DNA of 64,000 nucleotides, from the NCBI GenBank assembly GCA_012513435.1, contig JAAZCE010000026.1, forward strand, positions 62,001 to 126,000, given 5' to 3'. Below the pieces are notes generated by a model. That model saw only the letters and a program-made list of their open reading frames with translations. It was not told the origin of the DNA and made no database searches. This document shows, in pieces, positions 48,027 to 56,855 of this stretch. The stretch is from Clostridiales bacterium. GTDB taxonomy: Bacteria > Bacillota > Clostridia > Peptostreptococcales > Anaerovoracaceae. Every line of letters starts with the position of its first letter. Position 1 is the first letter of the stretch. Both the position numbers and the translations under genes were made by a program.

Positions 48027-49122
48027 TTGCCCCACCTCCTTTGTATCTTTTTTCTACCGGAATGTACTCCGTATCGCATCCAAAGTATCTGGGCCCTACA
48101 AGCTCAAGGCCTTTCTCTGTACGCCACATTTCAAAGCACTTTAGCCCCACTACATATACGCGTTTCCCGTATTTAAGGGCATCTGTGGTTATAGGAGAAA
48201 AGGTTTCCGCATCCACCAGGCAAATAAGGTCAGGCACGGTTGCCAGTATCTGCCCATCCACATTTGCCAGCAGGTTTTCATTCTGAAATTCCACAAATGC
48301 TTCCTTTCCTTTATAGTCTCCTATTCCTTCAAGCATTACCTTGCCGAAGTTAAATGCTCCTCTTGTCTCTCTGAGAACGTCGGATATTTTTCCCTTAAAG
48401 AGCTTATACCCTTCGGAAAACTTTAAAAAATGCTCTTCCGGCGTTATATCATCTGTATGTTTTTTTACGGTGCGTATTGCCTCTCCCAACTTCTGACTTC
48501 TTGTAACGATATTCTTTACACCGTACTGCTTAAGCTGCTTTCCAGTCATAGGATAAAGGGCAACTGAAACCGCCCCTCCGCAGCTCATGGTAACAGAACG
48601 GGCAAGCTCCTCCGTCCACTTGTTGGAAATAGTCTTGTAAAGTACGCTGTTTCCCTTTTCATCGGTCAAAGCCATAGGGCATGAATTTATGCCTCCAATG
48701 GTAAAGGTCACCATCTGCAGCTCTGGAAATGCTCTTCCCATTCCGTCTGCATCCACAAGAGGCAATCCCAGATGGGCGCAGGCAGCTATAGGCAGCATAG
48801 AATTTACACCGCCTGCTTCTATGGGAATAACCGCATCTATCTCCTTACCCATGAACTGGGATACCATATCCCTAAGCGTATCGTATTCCTTTTCACCTAC
48901 TGCTTTTTCTGCCAGAACCGTAGGGGCCCCCATCATAGCAATTGCTACTATAAGTGCATCGTCGGCCACTTCCTCAGGCTCTAACAACGTCACCGGTCCA
49001 TTTTCCTTTATGGCTCCCATAGCCACAAGTTTCCCTATATAAGGGTCTCCGCCTCCCCCTGCACCAAGCAGCGCAGCTCCCAAAGCTATATCTTCAATTT
49101 CCTTTATATCTAGTTTTCGCAT
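48019..49122 (-). CDS. DUF917 (S-methyl-thiohydantoin desulfurase-like) protein
   Basis: A 367-residue protein of the DUF917 family. Recognisable parts are the amino-terminal GAALLGAGGGGDPYIGKLVA, IPIEAGGVNSMLPIAACAHL with DADGMGRAFPELQM, and TVPDLICLVDAETFSPITT near the end. Family members occur beside hydantoinases, and one branch is annotated S-methyl-thiohydantoin desulfurase; the reaction here is not known. It lies 23 bases after the permease gene and overlaps the HyuA-like gene, so the three form one operon. Confidence 0.85.
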   Translation of the reverse strand: MRKLDIKEIEDIALGAALLGAGGGGDPYIGKLVAMGAIKENGPVTLLEPEEVADDALIVAIAMMGAPTVLAEKAVGEKEYDTLRDMVSQFMGKEIDAVIPIEAGGVNSMLPIAACAHLGLPLVDADGMGRAFPELQMVTFTIGGINSCPMALTDEKGNSVLYKTISNKWTEELARSVTMSCGGAVSVALYPMTGKQLKQYGVKNIVTRSQKLGEAIRTVKKHTDDITPEEHFLKFSEGYKLFKGKISDVLRETRGAFNFGKVMLEGIGDYKGKEAFVEFQNENLLANVDGQILATVPDLICLVDAETFSPITTDALKYGKRVYVVGLKCFEMWRTEKGLELVGPRYFGCDTEYIPVEKRYKGGGANV

Positions 49123-49145
49123 ATCTTATGATCCTCCTGTATCGC

Positions 49146-50486
49146 CTATTTTGCCATAGCTGTCGCTTCTTCTATGGTCATTTCTCCCTGTCCTATCATC
49201 TTCGTATTCTTCAAGAGATTATAAAGAACAATGTACACTACAAAGGCTATTATTACTCCGTCAAGCGCGGCACTGAACACCGTTATAACCCCCAGTGTTT
49301 CGAGCAGTGCGAATACGCCGCTGCATACCCAGGCAATTATTCCCACCCAGCTTATACCACGCTGAGGCTTCCAGTTGTCCTTGTTGCCTTTGCAGATTAC
49401 CCAGTAATCTGCAATGATGATGCCCATTATAGGCGGAACAACTGCCCCGATAATGCTGATATATGTATTCAGTGCATCTGCCAGTCCCATAATTGCCAAT
49501 ATGATTCCTAGCACTCCTACTATCATTGTTACCAACGGGCGTTTCTTGTCCTTTATGGAAAACATCTTGCACATTGCCAGTCCCGACATATATGCATTGC
49601 CTGTATTGGTCGTCCAGGTTGCAAGCACCAGAACCAGCATGGATAATATAGGCAGTCCAAGTCCGGCAAACATACTGGTAACATCATAGCTTCCTGTGCC
49701 TAGTGCCATGATAGCACCTACCATAATCATTATTGTTGCTGCCGGCAGTACTCCCAAAACCGTAGCCCTTATAACATCACCCCTTGACTTGCAGAAACGC
49801 GTATAATCAGAGTTGCAGGTTGCACCCAGGGCAAAGAGTCCTATTACAGTTGATACCGCCGCAGGGATGGCCATCGCATTGGTGGTTACCGTATCCGTTA
49901 TAGTTCCCCAGCCAGCTGTATTTATGGAATGTACCGCACCATAAACGCAGAGTATTATCAGCAGCGGCACTGCAATATAGTTCAGCACCGACATCCATTT
50001 AACGCCGTATACTGCGGTCACACACATTACCGCTCCCCACAAAACGCAGGCTAACCAAAACGGGAAGTTCACACCCATGATTTGCATCAGAGTGTTAAAG
50101 GCCAATGCACAGGTTGCCGTCTGAACCGCGAACCACCCTGTCTCCGCTATGAATACAACAAGAGCCATGGAAAAGTTCGCTCCCATCATTCCAAAAGCTC
50201 TGGTCGATGTCATTGTAGCGTTAAGGCCCAAGTCGCTTCCTATTATCCCACCTAATACCATAAGCAAACAGCATATAGCGAACCCAACAACCGTTACCCA
50301 GAATATAGATGTAACGGTAAGGGCTCCTGCAAATATGCCTCCCACCATGAGCATAGGTATGCATATCATCGTTCCTATCCATATGAAAGCTACGCTTCCC
50401 CATGAACGTTTCTCTTCGGGCAAAATCTGAGATATGCCCTTGTCCTGTTTCGCAGCTGTATTCGTTGTTGCTTTGTTTTCTTCCAT
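49146..50486 (-). CDS. NCS1-family nucleobase/hydantoin permease (CodB-like)
   Basis: A 446-residue, 12-helix carrier. The amino end (SWGSVAFIWIGTMICIPML), the TM3 segment TRAFGMMGANFS, and ADYWVICKGN between helices 9 and 10 are those of the NCS1 cytosine/purine/hydantoin family. The genes after it, for DUF917 and a hydantoinase, favour a hydantoin or cyclic ureide over cytosine; there is no cytosine deaminase nearby. It is the first gene of the leftward operon, divergent from a PucR regulator across 245 bases that likely hold both promoters. Confidence 0.88.
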   Translation of the reverse strand: MEENKATTNTAAKQDKGISQILPEEKRSWGSVAFIWIGTMICIPMLMVGGIFAGALTVTSIFWVTVVGFAICCLLMVLGGIIGSDLGLNATMTSTRAFGMMGANFSMALVVFIAETGWFAVQTATCALAFNTLMQIMGVNFPFWLACVLWGAVMCVTAVYGVKWMSVLNYIAVPLLIILCVYGAVHSINTAGWGTITDTVTTNAMAIPAAVSTVIGLFALGATCNSDYTRFCKSRGDVIRATVLGVLPAATIMIMVGAIMALGTGSYDVTSMFAGLGLPILSMLVLVLATWTTNTGNAYMSGLAMCKMFSIKDKKRPLVTMIVGVLGIILAIMGLADALNTYISIIGAVVPPIMGIIIADYWVICKGNKDNWKPQRGISWVGIIAWVCSGVFALLETLGVITVFSAALDGVIIAFVVYIVLYNLLKNTKMIGQGEMTIEEATAMAK

Positions 50487-50731
50487 TGAAAAATTCCTCC
50501 TATTTCATAATGTGTACAACAGTACCATTCTATTATTACAGCCTTCAATTTGTAACTGTCTATAAAGCAGAAAAATAGTCCCATATCTTTGTCCTTTCGG
50601 ACAAGTATATTTTCATTGAATTCTGACATGATCGCTACCAGTGCTTTCATTTTTTTGTTTTTTTATGCTTGTAACTATTAAATTTGCACATTATACTAGG
50701 TTTAGAGCGAATTATAAAGGAGGCAATGTCT

Positions 50732-52321
50732 ATGAGCGTTACCGTATCTGATTTGTTAAATTTACCATCATTGAAGCAGGCAAAGGTTATTGCCGGCAAG
50801 AAGGGTCTCAATAAAATCGTTTCATCTATATCCGTACTGGAATCTGTCAATCCATCGGTACTCGTAGATGGATTGTTTCAGCAGGGCGAATTTTTTGGAA
50901 GTGAAATAGTAATTACAGGGTTTCTCAATTGTCCCGATGACGTTGACTGTCAATGCGCCAATATAAAAAGGCTGGCCGAGGGCGGAGAAATAGGCCTCAT
51001 CCTCTTTTACGTAGGTATATATGTGCCTTGTGTAGACAAAAAGCTTATAGACCTTGCCAACGAAATGAACTTTGTCCTTATCCAGATGCCAAAATCCAAG
51101 GACCTGCGATACGGCGAGGTCATCAACGATGTTACGGAGCATTTATTCAACGACCGTTCAAAAAACGAATTTATCGTGTCAGATATTCTGGCCCGTGTTT
51201 CCATGCTTCCCGAACATCAGCGTTCCATCAACACTGTGCTGAGAATGGTCAGCGATGGAGTTATGTCCTCTGTTATACTGACCGATTCCTCTATGAATCT
51301 GCTGAATCTGGCGGCATGGCCCCAGAACATTGAAGAAAATATAAAAGATAATTTACAGAGCATATATGGAGCGGCAAACGCCGAAGACCCGGCCAGTAAT
51401 CTTTTGCCTGATGCCCACACCTATTCCTTTTCCATTTTCCCGGACAACGAGCTGCCTATGAAGCTTTTTCTTGTAAAGGAAGGCGTGCCCTTAAGCCAGA
51501 TGCTTCAGGAGCAGGTTGCCGATATCGTGCGTATATGTGTCAATATATGGGGTGAAAGCCACAGCAATGTGGCCATTAGAGAGCTTATCCGCGCCATACT
51601 TCAGGATGACCCAATTAAAATGCACCGTCTAGCCGAACTATTCCATGTGAACACTTCTGACATACACGATATGTGGATATTGTCAGGAGAGCTTGAGTCG
51701 TCACCGAAAACACTTCAAGAAAAGCTGGACCTGATATGTGATTATATGAACGTTTGCTCCAATATAGTTTTTGCAGATGTCTACGAAGATAAGCTCCTTA
51801 TATTCGCCAGCACGCCTGACTCCGAAAAGGAAGCAGAAAAACAGGTGCTTTCCATCCTGTCCGAAATAAAGCCCTTCGATGCGACGGTTACCCTTTCTAA
51901 GTTCAGCAATCTTCAGAATACAACGGATGTCCGGAAAGCTTATCTATGCCACAAGGACAATCTTACGGATGCAAAAAAAATATTCCCGACACGCACCTGG
52001 TTCAGTGCCGGGAATATTGAGTTCTCACAGGAATGCCACAGTCTCATTGATAAAGGCGAGGATGCTATTTCTCATTACACCTCTATCTTCAAGAGCCTCC
52101 AGCAAAGAAACGATGACTGGAATGCAGTAGACACCCTGGGAGTTTATATGTTCGATGCAGACTGCAGCATAACCACCGCTTCCGAACTTTTGCACGTCCA
52201 TAAGAATACTGTTAAATACCGCCTGAAGGTCATCGACAACCACCTGGGCTACAGCCATGATAAGATGCCTGACAATATGAAGATGTACTACGCCATCGCT
52301 CTTTACAGACTGCTCTCCTGA
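50732..52321 (+). CDS. PucR-family transcriptional regulator
   Basis: A 529-residue regulator. The amino-terminal PucR domain starts VTVSDLLNLPSLKQAKVIAG and runs to about residue 120; a middle region, probably ligand-sensing, follows; the carboxyl HTH_30 domain is ASELLHVHKNTVKYRLKVID. Family members control purine, hydantoin or amino acid use. The start at 50732 lies eight bases after AAAGGAGG; the frame is open 16 codons further upstream. It is divergent from the permease-DUF917-HyuA operon, which it probably controls. Confidence 0.9.
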   Translation: MSVTVSDLLNLPSLKQAKVIAGKKGLNKIVSSISVLESVNPSVLVDGLFQQGEFFGSEIVITGFLNCPDDVDCQCANIKRLAEGGEIGLILFYVGIYVPCVDKKLIDLANEMNFVLIQMPKSKDLRYGEVINDVTEHLFNDRSKNEFIVSDILARVSMLPEHQRSINTVLRMVSDGVMSSVILTDSSMNLLNLAAWPQNIEENIKDNLQSIYGAANAEDPASNLLPDAHTYSFSIFPDNELPMKLFLVKEGVPLSQMLQEQVADIVRICVNIWGESHSNVAIRELIRAILQDDPIKMHRLAELFHVNTSDIHDMWILSGELESSPKTLQEKLDLICDYMNVCSNIVFADVYEDKLLIFASTPDSEKEAEKQVLSILSEIKPFDATVTLSKFSNLQNTTDVRKAYLCHKDNLTDAKKIFPTRTWFSAGNIEFSQECHSLIDKGEDAISHYTSIFKSLQQRNDDWNAVDTLGVYMFDADCSITTASELLHVHKNTVKYRLKVIDNHLGYSHDKMPDNMKMYYAIALYRLLS

Positions 52322-53175
52322 ACCGGAATCCATATCTCGCAGTAATAGTTTTCGTCCTGAGTTCCCTTCGGGTACTTGTCGGGGAGGTCGTACATTTCAA
52401 TACAATATCCCGCTGCGAATTCGTAATCCTTTAATGCAGGAAGCCACTCGGAGAATATCTTGGTGTTTACATCCTGAAGAGCTACGGGCATAGGTCCCCT
52501 GCAAGGGAAAACCGCCCATGTAAATGCCGGTATAGTCTTTGTCACAAATCCTTCCGGAATATCCGTAATAGGGTCGTACATATCCGCAATTAAATACTCA
52601 AACTCCTCATTTCCCATGCTCTCATCAATATTGATGCCAAACATCCCGCAGACGTGTTTCCCATTCCCATTGGCATAATGCTCCTGCCAAAACTTAGGAA
52701 TTTCCTGTTTTGCATCCTCGTACTTAAAACGCTTAGAGGCTCCAAGTACCGTGAATGCATCCTTTTTTGTAATTTTGTAATCCATAAGATAACCACCTTC
52801 CAATGATACTTTTATTTTCAGCGGAGCAAATGATTTTAGCATAACGTCTCCTTTTTGGACCATAGAAGGCGTGAATCCATGAAATCTGTAAAAAGCTTTC
52901 GCAAAGCTGTCCGGTGAATCATACCCATACTTCATTGCAACGTCTATCACCTTTTTACCGCCTGCAGCCAGCTCGCTTCCCGCCAGAGCAAGCCTTCTAT
53001 TGCGGATGTACTCCGCAACAGTTAGTCCGCACAGCATACCAAATCCCTTCTGAAAGTAAAAGGTCGATACATTTATATGCCTTGCCACATCCTCCACACT
53101 TACATCCTTGGTAATGTTTTTTTCGATATACTCTATGGATTGACTGATAGATTCCATCCATTCCATGCTTATCAT
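52303..53175 (-). CDS. AraC-family regulator with GyrI-like effector domain
   Basis: A 290-residue protein. An AraC-type double helix-turn-helix is at the amino end (about 10-105; VEDVARHINVSTFYFQKGF and MKYGYDSPDSFAKAFYRFHG). Residues about 125-290 form a GyrI-like effector domain with FTWAVFPCRGPMP and the closing YYCEIWIPVQ. The layout is that of Rob/SoxS-linked small-molecule-sensing regulators. No drug exporter gene sits beside it, so its target is unknown. Its 3' end overlaps the convergent pucR gene by 19 bases. Confidence 0.88.
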   Translation of the reverse strand: MISMEWMESISQSIEYIEKNITKDVSVEDVARHINVSTFYFQKGFGMLCGLTVAEYIRNRRLALAGSELAAGGKKVIDVAMKYGYDSPDSFAKAFYRFHGFTPSMVQKGDVMLKSFAPLKIKVSLEGGYLMDYKITKKDAFTVLGASKRFKYEDAKQEIPKFWQEHYANGNGKHVCGMFGINIDESMGNEEFEYLIADMYDPITDIPEGFVTKTIPAFTWAVFPCRGPMPVALQDVNTKIFSEWLPALKDYEFAAGYCIEMYDLPDKYPKGTQDENYYCEIWIPVQESSL

Positions 53176-53484
53176 CTCCTCGCTGTAAGAACATTATACC
53201 TTCCTGAGATGTTACCCTCCCGACAATATTTGCTCTCTTTTGTCTCCGGTATAAAATCTTTTTATCTGCATCTAAAGTCATTCCGCTTGCTGAAACAGGA
53301 CCATCACAAATAAAATAAGTGATACCACTATGCCCATTGATATTATTTTGACTCATTATTCAAGGATACCTAATCTGTCGATTTTTCTTCATATGAAATA
53401 TTATGTCCTATTTTGCAATTTCATGTCTTTTTTGTTGTTATTTGTCAAATAATTATGTAATCTCTACCCTATCGGAGGGTGGCT
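53176..53484. other. Intergenic region between the AraC regulator and agrB
   Basis: 309 AT-rich bases without a supported gene. A frame of 119 codons on the minus strand covers part of it and runs into the AraC gene, but has no ribosome site and no family match. The last 90 bases should hold the agrB promoter; I see no good sigma-A pair and no clear LytTR repeats. Confidence 0.5.
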
Positions 53485-54051
53485 ATGCAAACAATAGAAG
53501 AAAAAATATTGTCCAATGGGAAGTTCCGAAAATCCCTGACGGATATAGAAAAGATAAAAGTACGATATGCTTTGACATTGATACGAAATGAAGGAGTGAA
53601 ACTTATTATCTTTTTTGTCCTCTTTTTCGCCACAGGATATATCAAAGAATTCCTGTTGTGTATTCTTATTGCCTGTACAGTCCGTGTATTTGCCGGCGGC
53701 ATACATATGAAAACCAATATAGGCTGTTTCCTATTCAGCCTAGTCGTACTGGTTTCCCAAATTATCCTTCTGCCACAGATACATATGCCGGAAATCTGCT
53801 GTAACATAGCATTGATTCTTACTGTAGGTATAATTTGCGTTTTGTCACCTGTTGAATCTGCTAAGAAACCCTTCGTAGGCAGACAACGATATTTATTGTG
53901 TAAAAGAGTTTCAATTATTTCGAGTATTATCTGGGGTATAGTCTTAATTTTCTTTATCCCGGATATGCATATAAAACTATGCGGGGCATGGGTTCTAATA
54001 GTACAGGCATTGCAGATGTGCGGTGTTAAGGCATATCACTGTCTAAAATAA
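53485..54051 (+). CDS. agrB: AgrB-type peptide-processing membrane protease
   Basis: A 188-residue membrane protein with about five helices. The catalytic pair of AgrB is seen at H74 and C81 (GGIHMKTNIGC), with the seven-residue spacing known in Staphylococcus. AgrB cuts the carboxyl tail of AgrD and closes the thiolactone or lactone ring. GGAGG lies six bases before the ATG at 53485. The agrD gene follows 16 bases later, so both are cotranscribed; a sensor kinase and response regulator are on the opposite strand. Confidence 0.92.
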   Translation: MQTIEEKILSNGKFRKSLTDIEKIKVRYALTLIRNEGVKLIIFFVLFFATGYIKEFLLCILIACTVRVFAGGIHMKTNIGCFLFSLVVLVSQIILLPQIHMPEICCNIALILTVGIICVLSPVESAKKPFVGRQRYLLCKRVSIISSIIWGIVLIFFIPDMHIKLCGAWVLIVQALQMCGVKAYHCLK

Positions 54052-54067
54052 AGGGAGGTATTTTCAT

Positions 54068-54202
54068 ATGTTAAAAAAATTTAGTGCGTATTTGTTTTCC
54101 GTTATGTCTCTTGGACTTATTGCATTTGCTGATATTGCAACCTCAGCAAACACAATACTACTTCATGGTGAGCCGGATTGTCCTGAGGAATTATTAAAAT
54201 AA
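54068..54202 (+). CDS. agrD: AgrD-like autoinducing peptide precursor
   Basis: A 44-residue pro-peptide. Residues 1-27 are an amphipathic leader (MLKKFSAYLFSVMSLGL and on), the ring region is about 28-33, and the tail EPDCPEELLK is the AgrB recognition segment. GGGAGG lies ten bases before the ATG. Counting back nine residues from the L of PEEL, as in S. aureus AgrD (DEVEVPKEL), places the ring at T29-I-L-L-H33, with Thr29 where Cys or Ser stands in known AgrD proteins. The only Cys (C38) is in the tail. The last nine bases overlap the convergent kinase gene. Confidence 0.8.
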   Translation: MLKKFSAYLFSVMSLGLIAFADIATSANTILLHGEPDCPEELLK

Positions 54203-55444
54203 CACTTTAATAATTATTATTTCGTCATTCATGCTTATTTGTATTTTACCGTGATTTTTTTCGGCAATGGCTTTGATATTTGACAACCCCTGCCCCCGTT
54301 GTTTTCCCCGCTTAGTCGAAAATCCCCGCTTTAACATTTGGCTTTTTTCTAAAGCAAAATCCTCCGGAAGATTGTTGATGGTCTGAAAAAGGAATTTCCC
54401 CTGTTCCTCTCCAATCTCAAAGTATACCTTGCGCTTTTCTTCCGGTAGCTCCACTGCTGCCTCAAAGGCATTGTCTATAAGATTTCCCGTAATCTCTATA
54501 AGCTCTCTATGAGTACATGGTATGCTTTTTAATGAATTACCTATCAATATGCTCAGTTCAACATTCTTTTCCTGTCCCTCTCTTTCCTTGTTCATCAGGT
54601 AAGCCGATAGGACTCCATCACCCACATAAACAGCATTGGCTTTCTCTTTTTCCCGTTTTTCAATCAATTCATCTGTATAATCTCTGATTCTCCCTACGCT
54701 CTTCAAGCTGTCAGTTTCCGCAATACTCCTAATCGCCTGTATATGCTTTGAAAACTCGTGCTGCTCTGCCGCCATGCGACTGATAAATTCTTCTTTGGCT
54801 TCCACCAGGCTCTCCTGATAAGAAATCAGCTCCTTTTGCTTTACCCCAAACACAATATTATACGCCAAAGCGACATTCACCCCAACGACTACTATGGCCA
54901 ATATGAAAATGCTTATATCCACCGTATTGGTTTCATTCCAATTATGGGTCAAGGCAATTTGTATAAGAAAAAGATTGAAAAAAATCACCTGTACAGCTTT
55001 TTTGTACTTACTGTAATATCTTTGGATTTTAGTCTTACATTTAGCAAAAATACTAAACATATATGTGATAGCTGTTAAAGTTGATAACATAATTATAACG
55101 TACATATAACTTTGAAGATATGTTGGAAATATAAGAATCAAAAAGAAATCAATTATAATTTCAAAAAGCACGTAAGTCGCCATTCCTCCGATGGAATCAA
55201 AAATCACATCCAATATCGACCCTCTGTAACATAGATACACTACTAACATTATACAAATACCGCTGATTCCTGCGTTAATATCAATGTCATTAAGAAATGT
55301 GATAAATGTAATTGCCGTCATAATCACAGAGACTACGAGGATTTTTAATATATTCAAATAGCGATTATCCAATATGCTTAGAATACCATTAACACCCAAT
55401 ATTTCTATCATCGATGCTGTTATTGTATACATTGATTCATTCAT
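54194..55444 (-). CDS. AgrC-type histidine kinase (GHKL family)
   Basis: A 416-residue kinase with about six or seven membrane helices in the first 200 residues, then a dimerisation helix with the phospho-acceptor His in EQHEFSKH, an N box ELIEITGNLIDNAFEAA and a G box GQGLSNIKAI. This is the layout of AgrC, which senses cyclic peptides. The start at 55444 lies after TGGAGGTAAGG. It is transcribed with the LytTR regulator gene 55 bases upstream, and against agrBD, with a nine-base overlap at the 3' ends. Confidence 0.9.
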   Translation of the reverse strand: MNESMYTITASMIEILGVNGILSILDNRYLNILKILVVSVIMTAITFITFLNDIDINAGISGICIMLVVYLCYRGSILDVIFDSIGGMATYVLFEIIIDFFLILIFPTYLQSYMYVIIMLSTLTAITYMFSIFAKCKTKIQRYYSKYKKAVQVIFFNLFLIQIALTHNWNETNTVDISIFILAIVVVGVNVALAYNIVFGVKQKELISYQESLVEAKEEFISRMAAEQHEFSKHIQAIRSIAETDSLKSVGRIRDYTDELIEKREKEKANAVYVGDGVLSAYLMNKEREGQEKNVELSILIGNSLKSIPCTHRELIEITGNLIDNAFEAAVELPEEKRKVYFEIGEEQGKFLFQTINNLPEDFALEKSQMLKRGFSTKRGKQRGQGLSNIKAIAEKNHGKIQISMNDEIIIIKVLF

Positions 55445-55499
55445 GTTCCTTACCTCCATCAAACATTATTTTAATAAAAAACAAAATGCTGTCGACTGT

Positions 55500-56261
55500 C
55501 TATATACTGTTTTTATCATACAGATATTTTTTATATTTATTGATAACTTCATCATAATATGTCTTGCTGACTTCACATTGAAAACATGTTTCAAAATCAA
55601 ATAAGGGTGCCCAAATATTTCTGCGCACTTTTACAAAGTTTACTGCTTTTGCTATATTAAGAGCAAAAGATTTATGACACTGTATGAGATAAGCATAGTC
55701 AATATCTTCAAGAGCACGCCTCATTGGCCGGCGAGCTAACTGGTATCTTCCCTTCACAGTATACAAATAGCAATATCTTCCCAGCACCTCTAGGCCTATT
55801 ATATCCTTGGCATATATTACCACATCTCCGGTGGTCGTGTTTAAGCTGACTACTTTTTTTAAGTCTGATTCCTTATCCTTTTTCTTCATGGCTTCAAGCA
55901 AAGAACCGATATGTTTCCTTATTATGTCCTTCTTAAAGGGCTTAAGTATATAACTATAACAATGGTATTCTTGGAAAGCATCAAGCTGACCCATTGCAAA
56001 GCCTGTAACAAAGACGATGGGCGTTTGAATGTATTTCTCCATGCTGCGAACTTTCTTTGCAAAATCAAACCCACTCAAAACCGGAAGGTCTCTGTCCACA
56101 AAAAAGATATCTATATTCCTATCTGAATCCACCACGTATTCCATGGCTTCCAACCCGTCTTCGCATACTACAAAATCAAGCTCTTTCCATATATCCGACA
56201 AGGTCTTCTGCAGGCTCATAGAGTCTTCTTTATTATCTTCTACAATCATCGCCATTATCAT
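55500..56261 (-). CDS. AgrA-type response regulator (REC-LytTR)
   Basis: A 253-residue response regulator. REC domain: MIVEDNKEDS acidic pocket, FFVDRDLPVLSG with the phospho-accepting Asp, and YILKPFKK. Residues about 140-245 are a LytTR DNA-binding domain (KDIIGLEVLGRYCYLYTVKG, then YLIQCHKSFALNI and VNFVKVRRN). This is the AgrA layout. It is upstream of the kinase gene on the same strand and should be its partner. Its own ribosome site is weak. Confidence 0.9.
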   Translation of the reverse strand: MIMAMIVEDNKEDSMSLQKTLSDIWKELDFVVCEDGLEAMEYVVDSDRNIDIFFVDRDLPVLSGFDFAKKVRSMEKYIQTPIVFVTGFAMGQLDAFQEYHCYSYILKPFKKDIIRKHIGSLLEAMKKKDKESDLKKVVSLNTTTGDVVIYAKDIIGLEVLGRYCYLYTVKGRYQLARRPMRRALEDIDYAYLIQCHKSFALNIAKAVNFVKVRRNIWAPLFDFETCFQCEVSKTYYDEVINKYKKYLYDKNSI

Positions 56262-56299
56262 TGTTTTACACTAGCCTATCTACTACAAAAGATTCATAA

Positions 56300-56557
56300 T
56301 CAAACTATATTCCTTTCCCCTGTTTCATCTTCTAACAATTCCTCGTAGGTTGCCTTGTATATCCTCTTCAATCCCAATAACACCCGAATTTTAATATGAT
56401 GCTTCCCTGATTCAATTTGTGCGTAAATTTCTCTAGAAACAGGTAGCCCCATAACCTGAAGTTTAGCAGATACTTCAAGCTGAGTAAAGCCTGCCTTTTT
56501 TCGCAGCCTTTTTAAATTTTCTCCGATATTACAATCTTGTATTAAACGCTGATCCAT
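56300..56557 (-). CDS. Small XRE-family DNA-binding protein
   Basis: An 85-residue Cro/CI-type helix-turn-helix protein: IGENLKRLRKKAGFTQLEVSAKLQVMGLPVSREIYAQIE, of which the second half is the recognition helix area. GGAGATAAC lies seven bases before the ATG. It has no sensing domain. It is upstream of the LytTR regulator gene on the same strand, 38 bases away, and divergent from the dlt operon, either of which it may control. Confidence 0.85.
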   Translation of the reverse strand: MDQRLIQDCNIGENLKRLRKKAGFTQLEVSAKLQVMGLPVSREIYAQIESGKHHIKIRVLLGLKRIYKATYEELLEDETGERNIV

Positions 56558-56771
56558 AAGGTTATCTCCTATGTAACGATTTTATTACTTATTTAATTTT
56601 AGCTCAATAACCGCCTGTATATGTTATGTTTTTATTACACTAATTGCACTTCCATATGAAGACAGAAGCTCAACAATAATTCTTAAGAATTATTAAGAAT
56701 TCCTTTGACCCTTTTTAAAGAAGTTACTTTTATAATAACATTAGAAACAGATTAAAAATAAACATTATGCG
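56558..56771. other. AT-rich region between the XRE gene and the dlt promoter
   Basis: About 210 bases with no gene. AATTCTTAAGAATT (56692 area) and repeats of TTAAGAATT form a small AT-rich palindrome. Regulator binding sites are likely here but I cannot name one. Confidence 0.4.
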
Positions 56772-56800
56772 TTGACAAACAATATTATATAATATATAGT
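56772..56800 (+). promoter_or_regulatory. dlt operon promoter
   Basis: TTGACA at 56772-56777 and TATAGT at 56795-56800, spaced by 17 bases, form a near-consensus sigma-A promoter. The dltA start codon is 55 bases downstream. Confidence 0.75.
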
Positions 56801-56855
56801 ATTGACCAACGAACAATATTGTTTTGCTACAACCCACCTATGGAAGGAGGCTATT

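Noticed and set aside
52997-53356. 119-codon minus-strand frame upstream of and overlapping the AraC gene
   Set aside because: No ribosome site, no family match, and it overlaps the conserved helix-turn-helix region in another frame.
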